From positions 1,612,001 to 1,676,000 of the forward strand of contig NZ_CP117411.1 of the NCBI RefSeq assembly GCF_028607085.1: 64,000 nucleotides of DNA, read 5' to 3'. Source of the DNA: Sphingomonas naphthae (GTDB taxonomy: Bacteria > Pseudomonadota > Alphaproteobacteria > Sphingomonadales > Sphingomonadaceae). The notes below the pieces were generated by a model. It worked only from the letters and a program-made list of their open reading frames with translations. It was not told the DNA's origin and did not search any database. Positions 17,459 to 28,044 of this stretch are shown piece by piece; within the stretch, counting starts at the first letter, position 1, and each line of letters starts with the position of its first letter. The position numbers and the translations under genes were made by a program.

Positions 17459-19594
17459 ATGACCCTCGAAACCCTCGCCCGCCCGGCGGTCCGCTCGCTG
17501 GACCGCCTGCTCCGCGCCCGCTCCGTCGCGATCGTCGGCGCCTCCGAGAAGCCGGGCGCGCTCGGTAACGCGGTGTTGCGTAACCTGGAGCGGCACGGCT
17601 ATGCGGGCGCGATCCACCTCATCAACCCCAAGCGGCCGGTGATCGCCGGCCGCCAGGCGCTGGGCGGGATCGCGGAACTGCCCGAGGGGGTCGATGCGGC
17701 GGTGCTGGCGATCCCCGGCGCGGCGGTGCTGGATACGGTGCGGCAATTGGCGGCGCGCGGCGTGGGCGCGGCGGTAATCTTCTCGGCGGGCTTCGCCGAG
17801 GGCGGCGAGGAGGGCCTCGCCGCGCAGGCCGAAGTCGCCCGCATCGCCGCCAAGCATGGCATGGTGATCGAGGGGCCGAACTGCCTCGGCATGACCAATT
17901 ATGTCGAGGGCATCCCCCTCACCTTCGTCGAGACCCCGCCGCTCGTGATCGACCGGCCGGGCGTCGGCATCGTATCCCAGTCGGGCGCGATGGCGGTGGT
18001 GCTGGGCACGACCCTGATGGCCAAGGGGCTGGGCATCACCATCTCCGTCTCGACCGGCAACGAGGCCGCCTCGGGCGTCGAGGATTATGTCGACTATCTG
18101 CTCGACGAGCCCAACACGGCCGCGATCGGCATGATCGTCGAGCAATTCCGCAAGCCCCGCCGCTTCCTGGCCCTCGCCGAAAAGGCGCGCGCGGCGGGCA
18201 AGCGCATCGTCCTCCTCCACCCCGGCACGTCGAGCGCGGCGCGCGAATCCGCCGCCACCCATACCGGCGCGATGGCGGGCGATTGGCAGGTGATGAAGAC
18301 GCTCGTCGAGCGCGCCGGCGTCATACTGGTCGAGGGGCTGGAGGAATTGGGCGACGTGCTCGATCTCGCCATCCGCTCCGGCCATGTCACGACAGGCGGG
18401 ATCGGCGCGGGCGGCACGGCGGTGCTGACCGAATCCGGCGCCTTCAAGGCGCTGACGCTCGACCTATGCGAGAAGCTCGGCCTCGCTCTGCCCCTAATGG
18501 AAGCGGAGACCCGCGCGGCGCTCAAGGCGGCGGTGCCCGATTTCATCCCCGTCTCCAATCCGATGGACCTGACCGCGCAATCCTTGGTCGATCCCGATCT
18601 CTATCGCCGCGCGCTGATGCCGCTGCTGGCCGACACCACCATCGCCAGTATCGTCCTCGGCATCATCCAGACCGACGCCCACACCTGCCGCCTGAAGTTC
18701 GAGCCGATCATCGCCGCGATCCGCGCGCTGACGCCCGCCAAGCCGGTGATCTTCGCCGGCCTCGACGATGGCGCGCCGGTGCAGCCGGAATATGTCGCGG
18801 CGCTGCGCGATCTGGGCGTCACCTATTTCCCCTCGCCCGACCGCGCCTTCCGCGCGCTGGCCCGGCTGACGGCCGCCGCCGCGCGCGATCCCGCCGCCAC
18901 CACCGATGCGCCCGTCACGGCCACCCTGCCCCACGGCGGCGTCATCCCCGAATATCGCGCCAAGGCGGTGCTGGCGCCGATCGGCATCCCCTTCCCCATG
19001 GGCGGCTTCGCGGCCACCATCGACGAGGCGAAGGCCGTCGCCGCGTCGGTCGGCTATCCCGTCGTCCTCAAGGCGCAGGCGCAGGCGCTCAGCCACAAGA
19101 GCGATGCCGGCGGCGTGATCCTCAACCTCGGCGACGAGGCCGCGCTGGCCGAAGGCTGGGCGCGCCTGTTCGCCAATGTCGCGCGCCATGCGCCCGGCGT
19201 GCTGCTCGACGGCGCACTGGTCGAGGCGATGGGCGCGCGCGGCACCGAGCTGATCGTCGGCGCGCGCAACGATCCCGAATGGGGGCCGGTGATCCTCGTC
19301 GGCTTCGGCGGCGTACAGGCCGAAGTCTTGCAGGACGTGCGCCTGCTCCCGCCCGACCTGACCCACGATGCGATCGTCGCCGAACTGCGCAAGCTGAAAA
19401 GCGGCGTCCTGCTCGACCGCTGGCGCGGCGCCCCCGCGCTGGATGTCGATGCCGTCGCCGACATCATCGCCGGCGTCGGCCGCCTGCTGCGCGGCACGCC
19501 CGCCATCCGCGAGATCGATCTCAACCCGGTGGTGGCCTATCCCAAAGGCCAGGGCGCGGTGGCGCTGGATGCGCTGATGCTGGTCGAAGGCTGA
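17459..19594 (+). CDS. ferA: NDP-forming acyl-CoA synthetase, probable feruloyl-CoA synthetase
   Basis: 711 residues. Order: CoA-binding Rossmann domain (about 15-150, with V-G-A-S-E-K-P-G), succinyl-CoA ligase-like domains (about 155-470, with the S-Q-S-G-A-M loop and T-H-T-G-A-M-A-G around the phospho-His), and a C-terminal ATP-grasp domain (about 490-710, with L-K-A-Q and G-A-R-N-D-P-E-W-G-P). SYK-6 FerA belongs to this NDP-forming family rather than the AMP-binding ligases, and this gene lies 14 bases after ferB, so ferulate/p-coumarate activation is the best inference. Other acids remain possible. Confidence 0.85.
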   Translation: MTLETLARPAVRSLDRLLRARSVAIVGASEKPGALGNAVLRNLERHGYAGAIHLINPKRPVIAGRQALGGIAELPEGVDAAVLAIPGAAVLDTVRQLAARGVGAAVIFSAGFAEGGEEGLAAQAEVARIAAKHGMVIEGPNCLGMTNYVEGIPLTFVETPPLVIDRPGVGIVSQSGAMAVVLGTTLMAKGLGITISVSTGNEAASGVEDYVDYLLDEPNTAAIGMIVEQFRKPRRFLALAEKARAAGKRIVLLHPGTSSAARESAATHTGAMAGDWQVMKTLVERAGVILVEGLEELGDVLDLAIRSGHVTTGGIGAGGTAVLTESGAFKALTLDLCEKLGLALPLMEAETRAALKAAVPDFIPVSNPMDLTAQSLVDPDLYRRALMPLLADTTIASIVLGIIQTDAHTCRLKFEPIIAAIRALTPAKPVIFAGLDDGAPVQPEYVAALRDLGVTYFPSPDRAFRALARLTAAAARDPAATTDAPVTATLPHGGVIPEYRAKAVLAPIGIPFPMGGFAATIDEAKAVAASVGYPVVLKAQAQALSHKSDAGGVILNLGDEAALAEGWARLFANVARHAPGVLLDGALVEAMGARGTELIVGARNDPEWGPVILVGFGGVQAEVLQDVRLLPPDLTHDAIVAELRKLKSGVLLDRWRGAPALDVDAVADIIAGVGRLLRGTPAIREIDLNPVVAYPKGQGAVALDALMLVEG

Positions 19595-19601
19595 AGCCCC
19601 T

Positions 19602-19630
19602 CGTCACCCCGGCACGGGGCCGGGGTGACG
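19602..19630. terminator. stem-loop between convergent ferA and pobA
   Basis: Perfect 11-bp arms CGTCACCCCGG (19602-19612) and CCGGGGTGACG (19620-19630) with a 7-base loop, 7 bases after ferA and 11 before the pobA stop. No T run. It may act as a bidirectional terminator or belong to a REP-like repeat family. Confidence 0.5.
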
Positions 19631-19641
19631 CCAGTCCACCC

Positions 19642-20851
<1,210 letters not shown>

Positions 20852-20927
20852 AAGGGTGTCACCGGACGCGGCCGCCGCCGCCGAATTGCTTGCACTTTTC
20901 GCTTGGTCGCAGCATCCTGCGCGGACG

Positions 20928-21812
20928 ATGGCCCATCCCGCCCTCCCCCGCTTCGCGCTCTACGGCGAGCCCGACCGGACGGTGTCCGATCACTTCATCC
21001 ATATCGAGACGATCGAGCGGCGCAGCGCCGCCTATGACTGGACAATTCGCCCACATTCGCACGCCCTGCTCGATCACCTTTTCCTGATCCGCGCGGGCGG
21101 CGGGGAAATGCTGGCCGAGGGCGAGCGGCACAATTTCGGCCCGGCGATCTTGGTCATACCGGCCGGCCTCGCCCACGGCTTCGCCTTCGTGCCGGGCACG
21201 ATCGGCCATGTCGTGACGGTCGCCAGCGCGCTGATGCGGCACATCGCGGGCGAGGTCGCGCCGATCGCCCGACTGCGCGAGGCCGCGACGGTGCTGCCGA
21301 TCGCCGCATCCCCGCAAATCGATGCGCTGCTGGCCGGCCTGATGGCCGAGACCGTCAGCGAAGCGCCCCTCGCCGCCAGCGCCAGCGAAGCGCTGCTCCG
21401 TTTGCTGCTAGTCGCCGCCTGCCGTGCCCTGCCCGCGCCGGGCGTAACGGGTGATGCGACACCACCCCGCCGCGCGGCGCTGCTGGTCGGCCGCTATGCC
21501 GAACAGGTCGAGCGGCATCTGCGCGACAATTGGACGATCGCCGATCATGCCAAAGCGCTCGGCACGTCGGTCGCGCGGCTGCGTGCCTGTTGCGTCGAGG
21601 TGACCGGCCACCCGCCGATCCACCTCGCCCACGACCGCCTCTTCGCCGAAGCCCGCCGCCAACTCGCCTATACCGATCGCACCATCGCCGAGATCGGCTA
21701 CGACCTCGGCTTCACCGACCCGGCCTATTTCTCGCGTTTCTTCCGCCACATGGCGGGCGTTGCGCCGTCCCGCTGGCGCGACGACACGATAGGCCCGCCC
21801 GTCGCGGCCTGA
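20928..21812 (+). CDS. AraC-family regulator, PobR-like
   Basis: 294 residues from the ATG at 20928 (a TTG at 20832 would start within the putative operator). The N-terminal cupin-like sensor (about 20-160, with P-H-S-H and a second-half P-A-G-L-A-H-G-F) is followed by an AraC DNA-binding domain at about 195-285, with two helix-turn-helices; the second carries T-I-A-E-I-G-Y-D-L-G-F-T-D-P-A-Y-F-S-R-F. AraC/XylS-type PobR proteins activate pobA in several bacteria. The divergent arrangement 110 bases from pobA supports that role here. Confidence 0.85.
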   Translation: MAHPALPRFALYGEPDRTVSDHFIHIETIERRSAAYDWTIRPHSHALLDHLFLIRAGGGEMLAEGERHNFGPAILVIPAGLAHGFAFVPGTIGHVVTVASALMRHIAGEVAPIARLREAATVLPIAASPQIDALLAGLMAETVSEAPLAASASEALLRLLLVAACRALPAPGVTGDATPPRRAALLVGRYAEQVERHLRDNWTIADHAKALGTSVARLRACCVEVTGHPPIHLAHDRLFAEARRQLAYTDRTIAEIGYDLGFTDPAYFSRFFRHMAGVAPSRWRDDTIGPPVAA

Positions 21813-21815
21813 GCC

Positions 21816-23459
21816 TCAGCCGCGATAGCGCGCTTCGAGGAGATCGAGTTCGCGGATGATCTTTTGCGCGACGCTGCTGCCGACCTGCCGTTCGCGGGCG
21901 AGCTGGAAGAGGGCGTCGCGCTCGGCCTTGAGGCCGACGAGGCGGAGATCGCGTTCGAGACGGTCCTGGAGGCGGGCCTCGGCCGAGGCTTCGGCGCCCT
22001 GGCTGCGGCTTTCGATGCGGTCGCGATAGAGATCCATGATGCGGCTGCCCGCCGCCGCGTAGAAATCGGCGTTGCCGTTGCGCTCGGCCAGTTCGTGCTG
22101 CGTCCGCTCGATCTCGCGGATGGCCGCCTTGGAGACGGTAACGCGGGCGGCATCCTCCTCGGCCTGAAGCGAGGGTTCGGCGGGCATCGTCAGCCCCTTG
22201 AGCAGCAGCGGCAGGGCGATGCTGGCGATCACCAGCGAGACGATGATGACCCCGGCGGCGAGGAAGATCGCCAGGTCGCGCGCCGGAAAGGGCGTGCCGT
22301 CGGTGAGCGTCAGCGGCAGGGTGAGCACACCCGCCAGAGTGATCGCGCCACGCACGCCGGCGAAGGACATGGCCGCGATCAGCCGCCAGTCCGGGCTGTG
22401 GAGCGGTGCCGCCCCCTCGGTCTTGCGCCGGCGCAGCAGGGTAAGCTTCAGCGACACCCACACCCAGGCGAAGCGCACGGCGGCCAGCCCGGCGACGATC
22501 GCGACGACATAGACGCCCAGCCAGATCGGGCGGACATGCCCCGTCACCTGCACCGTCTCGACGGCGCCCGACAGGATCGCGGGAAGCTGCTCGCCCAGCA
22601 GCACGAAGATGATGCCGTTCAGCGCGAACTGGATCGTGTCCCACACCGAATTGCGGCGCATCCGGGTGCTGGCCATCGCCTGCCGCGAGATTTCCGCGAA
22701 GGTCATCGTCACGCCCGCGGCGACGGCGGCGAGGATGCCAGAAGCGTGGATATGCTCGGCGATCAGGTAGGAGCCGAACGGGATGAGCAGGCTGACGAGG
22801 ATCTGCGAACCCGCCTCCTCGCCGTAGCGGCCCGACACCCATGCCTTGGCGCGCGTCGCGATCAGGGTGGTCAGCACGCCGACGACGATGCCGGCGCCCG
22901 CGACCCACAGGAAATCGAACGCTGCGGCCGAGGCGGAGAAGGTGCCCGTCAGCGCGGCGGCGATGGCGAAGCGCAGGCAGACGAGGCCCGACGCATCGTT
23001 GAGGAGCGATTCGCCCTCCAATATGTGCATCATCCGGCGCGGGATCGGCACGCGCGCGGCTATGGCGGACACCGCGATCGGATCGGTCGGCGACACCACC
23101 GCCGCCAGCGCGAAGGCCACCGCCAGCGGCATCGCCGGCACCATCCAGTGGATGAACAGCCCCATGCCGATCACGGTGATGAGGACGAGGCCCAGCGCCA
23201 GCTCGACGACGGTGGAGACGTCCTTGAGCAGTTCGTCCTTGGGGATGCGCCACCCGTCGAGGAACAGCAGGGGAGGCAGGAAGAGGAGGAGGAACAGCTC
23301 GGGATCGAGATCGACCCGGTGCGAGGTCGACAGGCCGATGATCGCCCCGAAGAGGATCTGCACGAGCGGCGTCGGCAAGGACACCGGCAGCATCCGCGAC
23401 AAGGCCCCGCTGACGACGACCGCCAGCAGCAGGAAGAGGACGATCGACACTGACTCCAA
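21816..23459 (-). CDS. CPA1-family Na+/H+ antiporter
   Basis: About 547 residues: 12 hydrophobic segments in the first ~400, then a charged cytoplasmic tail of about 140 residues rich in Glu and Arg with coiled-coil character. Family motifs include L-F-L-P-P-L-L-F, V-S-P-T-D-P-I-A-V and E-G-E-S-L-L-N-D-A-S-G-L-V, holding the transport Asp/Asn pair, and F-A-G-V-R-G-A-I-T-L. It resembles E. coli YjcE. No good ATG exists; I choose TTG at 23459 because GGAG lies 7 bases upstream, with GTG at 23450 as alternative. Confidence 0.85.
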   Translation of the reverse strand: MESVSIVLFLLLAVVVSGALSRMLPVSLPTPLVQILFGAIIGLSTSHRVDLDPELFLLLFLPPLLFLDGWRIPKDELLKDVSTVVELALGLVLITVIGMGLFIHWMVPAMPLAVAFALAAVVSPTDPIAVSAIAARVPIPRRMMHILEGESLLNDASGLVCLRFAIAAALTGTFSASAAAFDFLWVAGAGIVVGVLTTLIATRAKAWVSGRYGEEAGSQILVSLLIPFGSYLIAEHIHASGILAAVAAGVTMTFAEISRQAMASTRMRRNSVWDTIQFALNGIIFVLLGEQLPAILSGAVETVQVTGHVRPIWLGVYVVAIVAGLAAVRFAWVWVSLKLTLLRRRKTEGAAPLHSPDWRLIAAMSFAGVRGAITLAGVLTLPLTLTDGTPFPARDLAIFLAAGVIIVSLVIASIALPLLLKGLTMPAEPSLQAEEDAARVTVSKAAIREIERTQHELAERNGNADFYAAAGSRIMDLYRDRIESRSQGAEASAEARLQDRLERDLRLVGLKAERDALFQLARERQVGSSVAQKIIRELDLLEARYRG

Positions 23460-23604
23460 ACCTGATCTCCGAATAGGTGCGTGGGCGCCCCTTTCTAGGG
23501 AGGACGGCCCGGCGGGCAACCCGTGACGGCAGGTTCGTCGCGCGGGACAGCATGGTCGTCGACAGTCGCTCGCCCGGCGGCGGGCGGCGCGGCAGCGGGC
23601 GGGA

Positions 23605-25077
23605 ATGAATATGCCCCCGCCCCTCCGCCTGATCGATCGCCGCAGCCTGCTCGTCGCGGGCGGCGCGGCCCTGCTGTTTTCCGGGGCGGCGGCACAGGCG
23701 GAAGCCGGTGGGTTGCTCGATGCGATGAACAGCGGCGATCCGGCGGCGATCGCGCGCTGGGCCGAGGGGACGATGTCGCCAGCCGGGCTGCGCCGGCGAT
23801 CGGCCGAGGCGTGGGGCAGGCTGCTGGCGGACGCGGCGCAGCGGGCGGGGCGGCTTTCGCTGGAGGGCAGCGACAGCCAGCGCGGCGCGACCCGGCTGCG
23901 GCTGCGCGCGGCACGGCTGACGGGCGTGCGATTCCTCGACCTGCGCGCCGACCGGGACGATCCGGCGAAGATCTACGATATCCGGCAGGTCGCGCAGCCG
24001 GTGGCCTATGCCGGGCCGCTGGCGCCGACCACGAGCCGCACGGCGCTGGCCGCAGCGATCCGCCGGCGGCTGGCCTTCGCCCTCGCGCACGACGATTTCT
24101 CGGGCACGATCCAGGTGACCGCGCCCGACGGCACGGCGCTGGTGCGCGACACGACCGGCTGGGCGGATCGCGTGGCGCGGCGGGCGATGACGGCGGAGAC
24201 GCCGGTGAATATCGGATCGGCCGACAAGAGCTTCACCGCGATCCTGATCGGCCAGCTGGTGGAGGCGGGCCGGATCGGCTTTGATACTGCCCTGCTGTCG
24301 GTGCTGCCCGATTATCCTCGCCCCGAGGCGCTCGCGGGCGTGACGATCCGCCACCTGCTCGCGCACCGTGCCGGGCTGGGCGAGCCCGAGGGCGGGATCC
24401 TCGCTTATTCGCAGCAACCCTATGATCGGGTGGCGGACCTGCTCCCCGCCATCGCCGCGATGCCGCCGGCCTTCGCGCCCGGCACGCGCGCCGCCTATAG
24501 CAACGAGGGTTATGTGATCCTCGGCGCGGTGATCGAGCGCCTGACCGGGCGCCCCTATTGGGACGTGCTGGCCGAGCGGCTCTATCGCCCCGCCGGCATG
24601 ACGGGCAGCGCGCATCTCACCCGGCCCGAGGCGATGGCCCGCGCGGCGCGTGGCTATCTGTATGCGGCGGACGATCTGCTGCTGGCGGACGGGCGGATCG
24701 TGAGCGAGCGCCAGATGCCGTGGCGGGGCAATTCCTGCGGCGGCGGCTATTCCACCGCCGGCGACATCGCGCGCTACTTCGCGGCCCTGCGCGCCGGCCG
24801 GCTGCTCCGGCCCGGCACGCTCGCCGCGATGACGGCGCCGGCCAGCGAGCCCTATCCGGGCGTGCATTTCGGCATGGGTTTCGCGATTGACACCATCGAG
24901 GGGCGCACGCTGATCGGCCATTCGGGCGGCGGATCGGCGATCGGGGTGGGTGTGGGGCTGAGGACGATGCTCGACAGCGGCTGGTCGATCGCGGTGATGG
25001 GCAATTACGACCTGCAATATGCCCAGGCGCTGACGACCGACCTGGCGACGCTGCTCGCGCGGACCAGCGCCGCATAA
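23605..25077 (+). CDS. secreted serine hydrolase, beta-lactamase/PBP class C fold
   Basis: 490 residues. An R-R-S-L-L-V-A-G-G-A start suggests a Tat-type or simple signal peptide (about 12-32). An extra ~130-residue domain precedes the catalytic part. The active-site set is complete: S205-A-D-K208, Y298-S-N in A-Y-S-N-E-G-Y, and H-S-G-G-G near the C-terminus in the place of KTG. Such proteins are esterases, D-aminopeptidases or carboxypeptidases more often than true beta-lactamases; the substrate is unknown. It diverges from the antiporter gene, and a sensor kinase follows 44 bases later. Confidence 0.82.
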   Translation: MNMPPPLRLIDRRSLLVAGGAALLFSGAAAQAEAGGLLDAMNSGDPAAIARWAEGTMSPAGLRRRSAEAWGRLLADAAQRAGRLSLEGSDSQRGATRLRLRAARLTGVRFLDLRADRDDPAKIYDIRQVAQPVAYAGPLAPTTSRTALAAAIRRRLAFALAHDDFSGTIQVTAPDGTALVRDTTGWADRVARRAMTAETPVNIGSADKSFTAILIGQLVEAGRIGFDTALLSVLPDYPRPEALAGVTIRHLLAHRAGLGEPEGGILAYSQQPYDRVADLLPAIAAMPPAFAPGTRAAYSNEGYVILGAVIERLTGRPYWDVLAERLYRPAGMTGSAHLTRPEAMARAARGYLYAADDLLLADGRIVSERQMPWRGNSCGGGYSTAGDIARYFAALRAGRLLRPGTLAAMTAPASEPYPGVHFGMGFAIDTIEGRTLIGHSGGGSAIGVGVGLRTMLDSGWSIAVMGNYDLQYAQALTTDLATLLARTSAA

Positions 25078-25121
25078 GTCCCATCTTGTCTCGGTTCGCG
25101 TTTGACCACAGACTTGGGGCC

Positions 25122-26234
25122 ATGGGGGGACGCCAGCGATATCGGTCGATCCGGGCGGCCGTGACCAGCGAGGCCGGGCAGGCGCTCGTGCTGACGCTCT
25201 CGGTGTGGTTCCTGTTCGTCTACGGCAGCTATATCGTGTCGGAACTGATCGCGGGCCGTACCGGCTTCGTGATGGAGCTGCCGCTCGACGTGCCGGCGGT
25301 GCTGCTGGTCGCGCTGCTCGCGCACATCCTCTATCCGGTCGCGGTGCATGTCGTCGGCAAGCCGCCGGCCTATCGCTGGCTGGTGATGTTCGGCGCCTCC
25401 GCGCTGGTGTCGTTGCCGCAATCGGCGATCAACATCGTCGAGAATTGGATGCTGGGCGTGATCCCGGCGCTCGACGACCGCTATATCGCCATGATCCGCC
25501 ATCGCTTCGGTCGATCCTTCCTGTCGCATCTCTACATGAGCTTCGCCAACGGGGCGCTGCTGATGTTCCTGATCGAAGCGCGCCGGCGGCAGGAGCAGGG
25601 CGTGGTGCTGGCGCGGGCCGAACTGCTCGCCGCGCGCGAGCGGGCCAATGCGCTCCGGCTCCAGCTCAACCCGCATTTCCTGTTCAACACGCTCAATTCG
25701 ATCTCCAGCCTGATCGTGACGCGGCGGCCCGACGATGCCGACGAGATGATCTCGCGCCTGTCCGATTTCCTGCGGCTGTCGCTGAACGGCGATCCGTCCG
25801 AACTGGTGGCGCTCACAGAGGAATTTGCCGCGCTGGAAACCTATCTGGCGATCGAGACGGTGCGATTCGGATCGCGCATGGCGGTGGAGATGGAGCTGCC
25901 GCGCGCTTTGGAGGGCGCGCCGGTGCCGAGCTTCATCCTCCAGCCGCTCGTCGAGAATGCGGTGAAATATGGCGTGGCGCGATCGAAGGGCGAGGTGACG
26001 GTGCGGATCGCCGCCACCGAGGAGGCAGGCCTACTGGTGCTGACCATCGCCGACGACGGCAATGCCGCGCCCGACGCCAAGGCGGCGCAGGGCTTCGGCA
26101 TCGGGCTGGAGAATATCCGCGAGCGGCTGGCCAGCCGCTATGGCGCGGCGGCCGGGCTGGCGCTGGAGCAACGGCCGGACGGCTTCACCTCGACGGTGAC
26201 GATCCCGCTTACGCCCTCCGTCATTCCAGCGTGA
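25122..26234 (+). CDS. LytS/YpdA-type sensor histidine kinase A
   Basis: 370 residues. N-terminal membrane region with about four hydrophobic segments (roughly 20-160), a short coiled linker, then the His_kinase domain with L-N-P-H185-F-L-F-N-T-L-N as phospho-acceptor box and a C-terminal ATPase (V-E-N-A-V-K-Y-G as N box; G-I-G-L-E-N-I-R-E-R-L as G box). No regulator follows it directly; the nearest LytTR regulator is at 28041 with a second kinase of the same type. The ATG at 25122 has GGGG upstream; an upstream TTG at 25086 is less likely. Confidence 0.87.
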   Translation: MGGRQRYRSIRAAVTSEAGQALVLTLSVWFLFVYGSYIVSELIAGRTGFVMELPLDVPAVLLVALLAHILYPVAVHVVGKPPAYRWLVMFGASALVSLPQSAINIVENWMLGVIPALDDRYIAMIRHRFGRSFLSHLYMSFANGALLMFLIEARRRQEQGVVLARAELLAARERANALRLQLNPHFLFNTLNSISSLIVTRRPDDADEMISRLSDFLRLSLNGDPSELVALTEEFAALETYLAIETVRFGSRMAVEMELPRALEGAPVPSFILQPLVENAVKYGVARSKGEVTVRIAATEEAGLLVLTIADDGNAAPDAKAAQGFGIGLENIRERLASRYGAAAGLALEQRPDGFTSTVTIPLTPSVIPA

Positions 26235-26781
26235 GGCAGGCGAGCGGGGCGAGGATCACGAACAGCACCGCCGCCGCCACGATGCCGATCAATTCGCTGT
26301 CGAGCCGCGCGCCGGTCAGCATCGTCACCGGCACCATGGCGAGGCCGAGCGCCGCCAGCTTGAGTGCGGCGTGGCGGTTGCGACGCAGCTTATAGGCCCG
26401 CACCGGATTGCGCACGCCGCACAGAGCATGGATCGTCTCGGCCAGCATCGGATCGTAACCGGCGGCGCGGAAGCGGGCGGTCTCGGCCTCGCTCGCCTGG
26501 CCCCGGCCGATGCGGATCAGGATGGCGAAGCGGCGCAGCGCCTCCAGCTTCGGATCGGCGAGGTCGGTCGCGGGCTCGATGCCGAACAGCCAGTGCGCGG
26601 CGCGGGCGAGGCCGGCCATCACCGGCCCGCGCGGCGCCGGATCGAGGCGCGACAGCAGGATCACCTTGCGCTCGATCCGCGACAGCGCGGGGGTCGCCTC
26701 GGCGGCGACGAGCACGGGGCGCGGGCGGGCGGCGGGGGCCGGATCGCCGAAGCGGCGGGCGGGGGCGGGAGCGAGGGACAT
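26221..26781 (-). CDS. hypothetical membrane protein
   Basis: 186 residues between two kinase genes on the opposite strand. The N-terminal 110 residues are hydrophilic, rich in Ala and Arg; two hydrophobic segments (about 137-157 and 163-183) end the protein, so it is probably a C-tail-anchored inner-membrane protein. A clear ribosome site (AGGAAAG) precedes the ATG at 26781. Its last codons overlap the 3' end of kinase A by 14 bases. I recognise no family; the N-terminal part does not show a known fold by eye. Confidence 0.6.
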   Translation of the reverse strand: MSLAPAPARRFGDPAPAARPRPVLVAAEATPALSRIERKVILLSRLDPAPRGPVMAGLARAAHWLFGIEPATDLADPKLEALRRFAILIRIGRGQASEAETARFRAAGYDPMLAETIHALCGVRNPVRAYKLRRNRHAALKLAALGLAMVPVTMLTGARLDSELIGIVAAAVLFVILAPLACLTLE

Positions 26782-26973
26782 CAGCGGCTTTCCTATGGTC
26801 CTGGGTGGATGCCGCCCCCTGCCCTGCGGCCGCGCGCCGCGCAGCCGCGCCGCGTCCAACCCGACCGGCGATGCGATCGGGCAAATTGGTCGCACGATCC
26901 GCCACCTTCGTCCGATCCCGGTCGCGCCCGACCCGCCTGTGCGGACAGGAAGGCGCCTTCCACGAACGCCTGC

Positions 26974-28044
26974 ATGGGGTTTCCCATCGACCGTCCCCTT
27001 CTCCCGCCCGCCAGCCCGTCGACCGCCCTCGCGCGGTGGAGCGATGCGCTGCGGATCACCGTCGGCCTGTGGCTGCTGGTGCTGCTCATCTATCTGCCGC
27101 TGATCGTCGCGCGTTACCCGCCCTCGGCCTGGGCCAGCGTCGTGCTGGACAGCCTGACGGTCACCGTATCGATGGCGCTGGCGATGCCCCTGTTCGCGCT
27201 GTTCCGGATGACGGCGGCGCGCAACGCCGCGCTGCGCATCGCGCTGCTGGTGCCGGCGATCCTCTCGACCGCTCTGTCGCAGGCGCTGTTCGACGCGGCC
27301 TATACGGGCTGGCTGGCCGATCGCGCGGTATGGGTGGCCGCACCCGCCAGCCTCGCCCACAGCTATGGCGCGGCGTTCAACTATGCCTGCGTGTTCGCGG
27401 TGAACGTCGCGCTGTTCCAGCTCGCGCTGATGCGGCGGCGTTCCTGGGCCGATCAGCGGCGGATCGAGGCGATCCGGGCGGGCGCGCAGGCGGCGCAGAT
27501 CGAGGCGATGCGCCGGCAGATCGACCCGCATTTCCTGTTCAACAGCCTCAACGCCTTGTCCGCCCTGATCGTCGGCCAGCGCAACGGCGAGGCGGAGGAG
27601 CTGACCGACCGGCTCAGCCGCTATCTGCGCACCACCAGCGCGCTCGACCTGGCCGGGCTGGTGAGCGTGGAGGACGAGCTGGACGCGATCGGCGACTATC
27701 TCGCGATCGAGCAGATTCGCTTCGGCGGCCGGCTGACCGTCACGATCGACTGCGATCCGCGCGCCGCGCCGCGCCGGGTGCCCGCCTTCCTCCTCCAGCC
27801 GATCGTGGCGGATGCCATTGAGGCGACCGTTTCGCCCTTCGGCGCGGCGACGGTGGGGATCGAGGCGGCGATGCGCGAGGCGATCTTGGTGCTGACGCTG
27901 CGCCACGGCGCCGCCCACCCGCTGCACGCCGCCACAATGGCCGACACGCGCGAGCGGCTGGGCGCGATGTTCGGCGACCGAGCCCGAGTGATGGCCGAGG
28001 ACGACGGTATCGTCCGCATCCTGATCGCGGAGGACGCGCGATGA
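26974..28044 (+). CDS. LytS/YpdA-type sensor histidine kinase B
   Basis: 356 residues, same architecture as kinase A: about four membrane segments (roughly 25-145), then I-D-P-H186-F-L-F-N-S-L-N. The ATPase half looks degraded: the N box reads V-A-D-A-I-E-A-T instead of the E-N-A-V-K-Y-G seen in kinase A, and no glycine-rich G-x-G-L-x-N box is evident (D-T-R-E-R-L stands in its place). ATP binding may therefore be weak or lost. It overlaps the response regulator start by 4 bases (ATGA), a sign of translational coupling. The N-terminal start is uncertain. Confidence 0.82.
   Translation: MGFPIDRPLLPPASPSTALARWSDALRITVGLWLLVLLIYLPLIVARYPPSAWASVVLDSLTVTVSMALAMPLFALFRMTAARNAALRIALLVPAILSTALSQALFDAAYTGWLADRAVWVAAPASLAHSYGAAFNYACVFAVNVALFQLALMRRRSWADQRRIEAIRAGAQAAQIEAMRRQIDPHFLFNSLNALSALIVGQRNGEAEELTDRLSRYLRTTSALDLAGLVSVEDELDAIGDYLAIEQIRFGGRLTVTIDCDPRAAPRRVPAFLLQPIVADAIEATVSPFGAATVGIEAAMREAILVLTLRHGAAHPLHAATMADTRERLGAMFGDRARVMAEDDGIVRILIAEDAR

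Noticed and set aside
21712-25017. 1101-codon open frame on the minus strand
   Set aside because: Covers parts of three genes on both strands. The serine hydrolase and antiporter have real motifs and starts; this frame has none.
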